Source: Ricordea florida
Taxonomy: Eukaryota > Cnidaria > Anthozoa > Corallimorpharia > Ricordeidae
Length of the DNA stretch: 64,000 nt
Direction: 5' to 3'
Assembly: GCA_949710005.1 (NCBI GenBank)
Contig: OX453280.1
Coordinates: forward strand, 10,093,105-10,157,104
The notes under the pieces are model-generated. The model saw nothing but the letters and a program-made list of their open reading frames with translations. It had not been told where the DNA came from and did no database searches. Of the stretch, positions 63,958-64,000 are shown piece after piece. Position numbers and translations under genes: made by a program. Within the stretch, counting starts at the first letter, position 1, and each line of letters opens with the position of its first letter.

Positions 63958-64000
63958 TCTGCACAGACAACTATTGGGAGGCACAGACAACTATTGGGAA
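63958..64000. repeat. 20 bp direct repeat at window end
   Basis: GCACAGACAACTATTGGGA occurs twice in tandem with a 20 bp period and may continue outside the window. Confidence 0.6.

Noticed and set aside
1-64000. tRNA, 5S or snRNA genes
   Set aside because: I looked for A/B-box and 5S internal control motifs and snRNA-like segments and saw none; a covariance-model scan would be decisive.

Overview
This is eukaryotic DNA from a repeat-rich animal genome. The evidence is a spliced-gene style of organisation, a nuclear 18S-ITS1-5.8S-ITS2-28S unit, an R2 retrotransposon sitting in its canonical 28S site, Penelope-like elements with hammerhead ribozymes, CR1/L2-type LINEs, Helitrons, Polinton-type sequence and MITEs. 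The rRNA and ITS style and several short repeat families look anthozoan to me, most likely a stony coral. That assignment comes from memory of the families, not from a search. No intact protein-coding gene can be defended in the window. Almost every recognisable gene is a broken mobile-element gene.

Layout. 0-16.3 kb: two diverged copies of a rolling-circle (Helitron-type) element on the + strand. Copy A is cut by the window edge, has the end of the helicase and is followed by a basic accessory ORF. Copy B has nearly the whole Rep-helicase with two in-frame stops and a lost C-terminus. Each copy is followed by ~360 bp tandem repeats and a long non-coding tail, and three further tandem arrays (117 bp, 168 bp and CTTGC-type simple repeats) lie between or after them. 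16.3-29.0 kb: a decayed rDNA unit on the - strand. Its 28S carries an R2 element at the exact R2 site and a short LINE insertion. The R2 is itself split by ~5 kb that contains a Penelope-like element with inverted arms and several hammerhead ribozymes. The 18S is truncated at 29.03 kb, directly against a Polinton/adintovirus-like relic (29.0-36.9 kb: packaging ATPase, small membrane proteins, integrase, protein-primed DNA polymerase B). 37.0-39.2 kb: a degenerate L1/Tx1-type LINE.

39.2-48.6 kb: a 9.4 kb segment bounded by terminal inverted repeats with a 4 bp duplication. Each end carries a subterminal array of an 18 bp quasi-palindrome, in inverted orientation. I could not assign it to a known superfamily. 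Inside are exon-like segments with good splice sites, a Helitron remnant, a 1.1 kb foldback, a perfect 108 bp hairpin MITE with a 9 bp duplication, and a second MITE. 48.6-64 kb: a 20-residue-repeat ORF, LINE remnants, a second unrelated Polinton-type polymerase relic, a nest of inverted-repeat elements (one 2.58 kb element with a 9 bp duplication), Penelope RT fragments, a Ty3/gypsy-like LTR with gag remnant, and L2-like fragments.

The genes do not form a pathway. The window reads as a nested insertion site in which rDNA, viral-type and transposon sequences have accumulated on top of each other. The most novel-looking items are the 9.4 kb inverted-repeat element with subterminal arrays, the Helitron/tandem-array assembly with its unknown accessory ORF, and the paired hammerhead ribozymes of the Penelope element.
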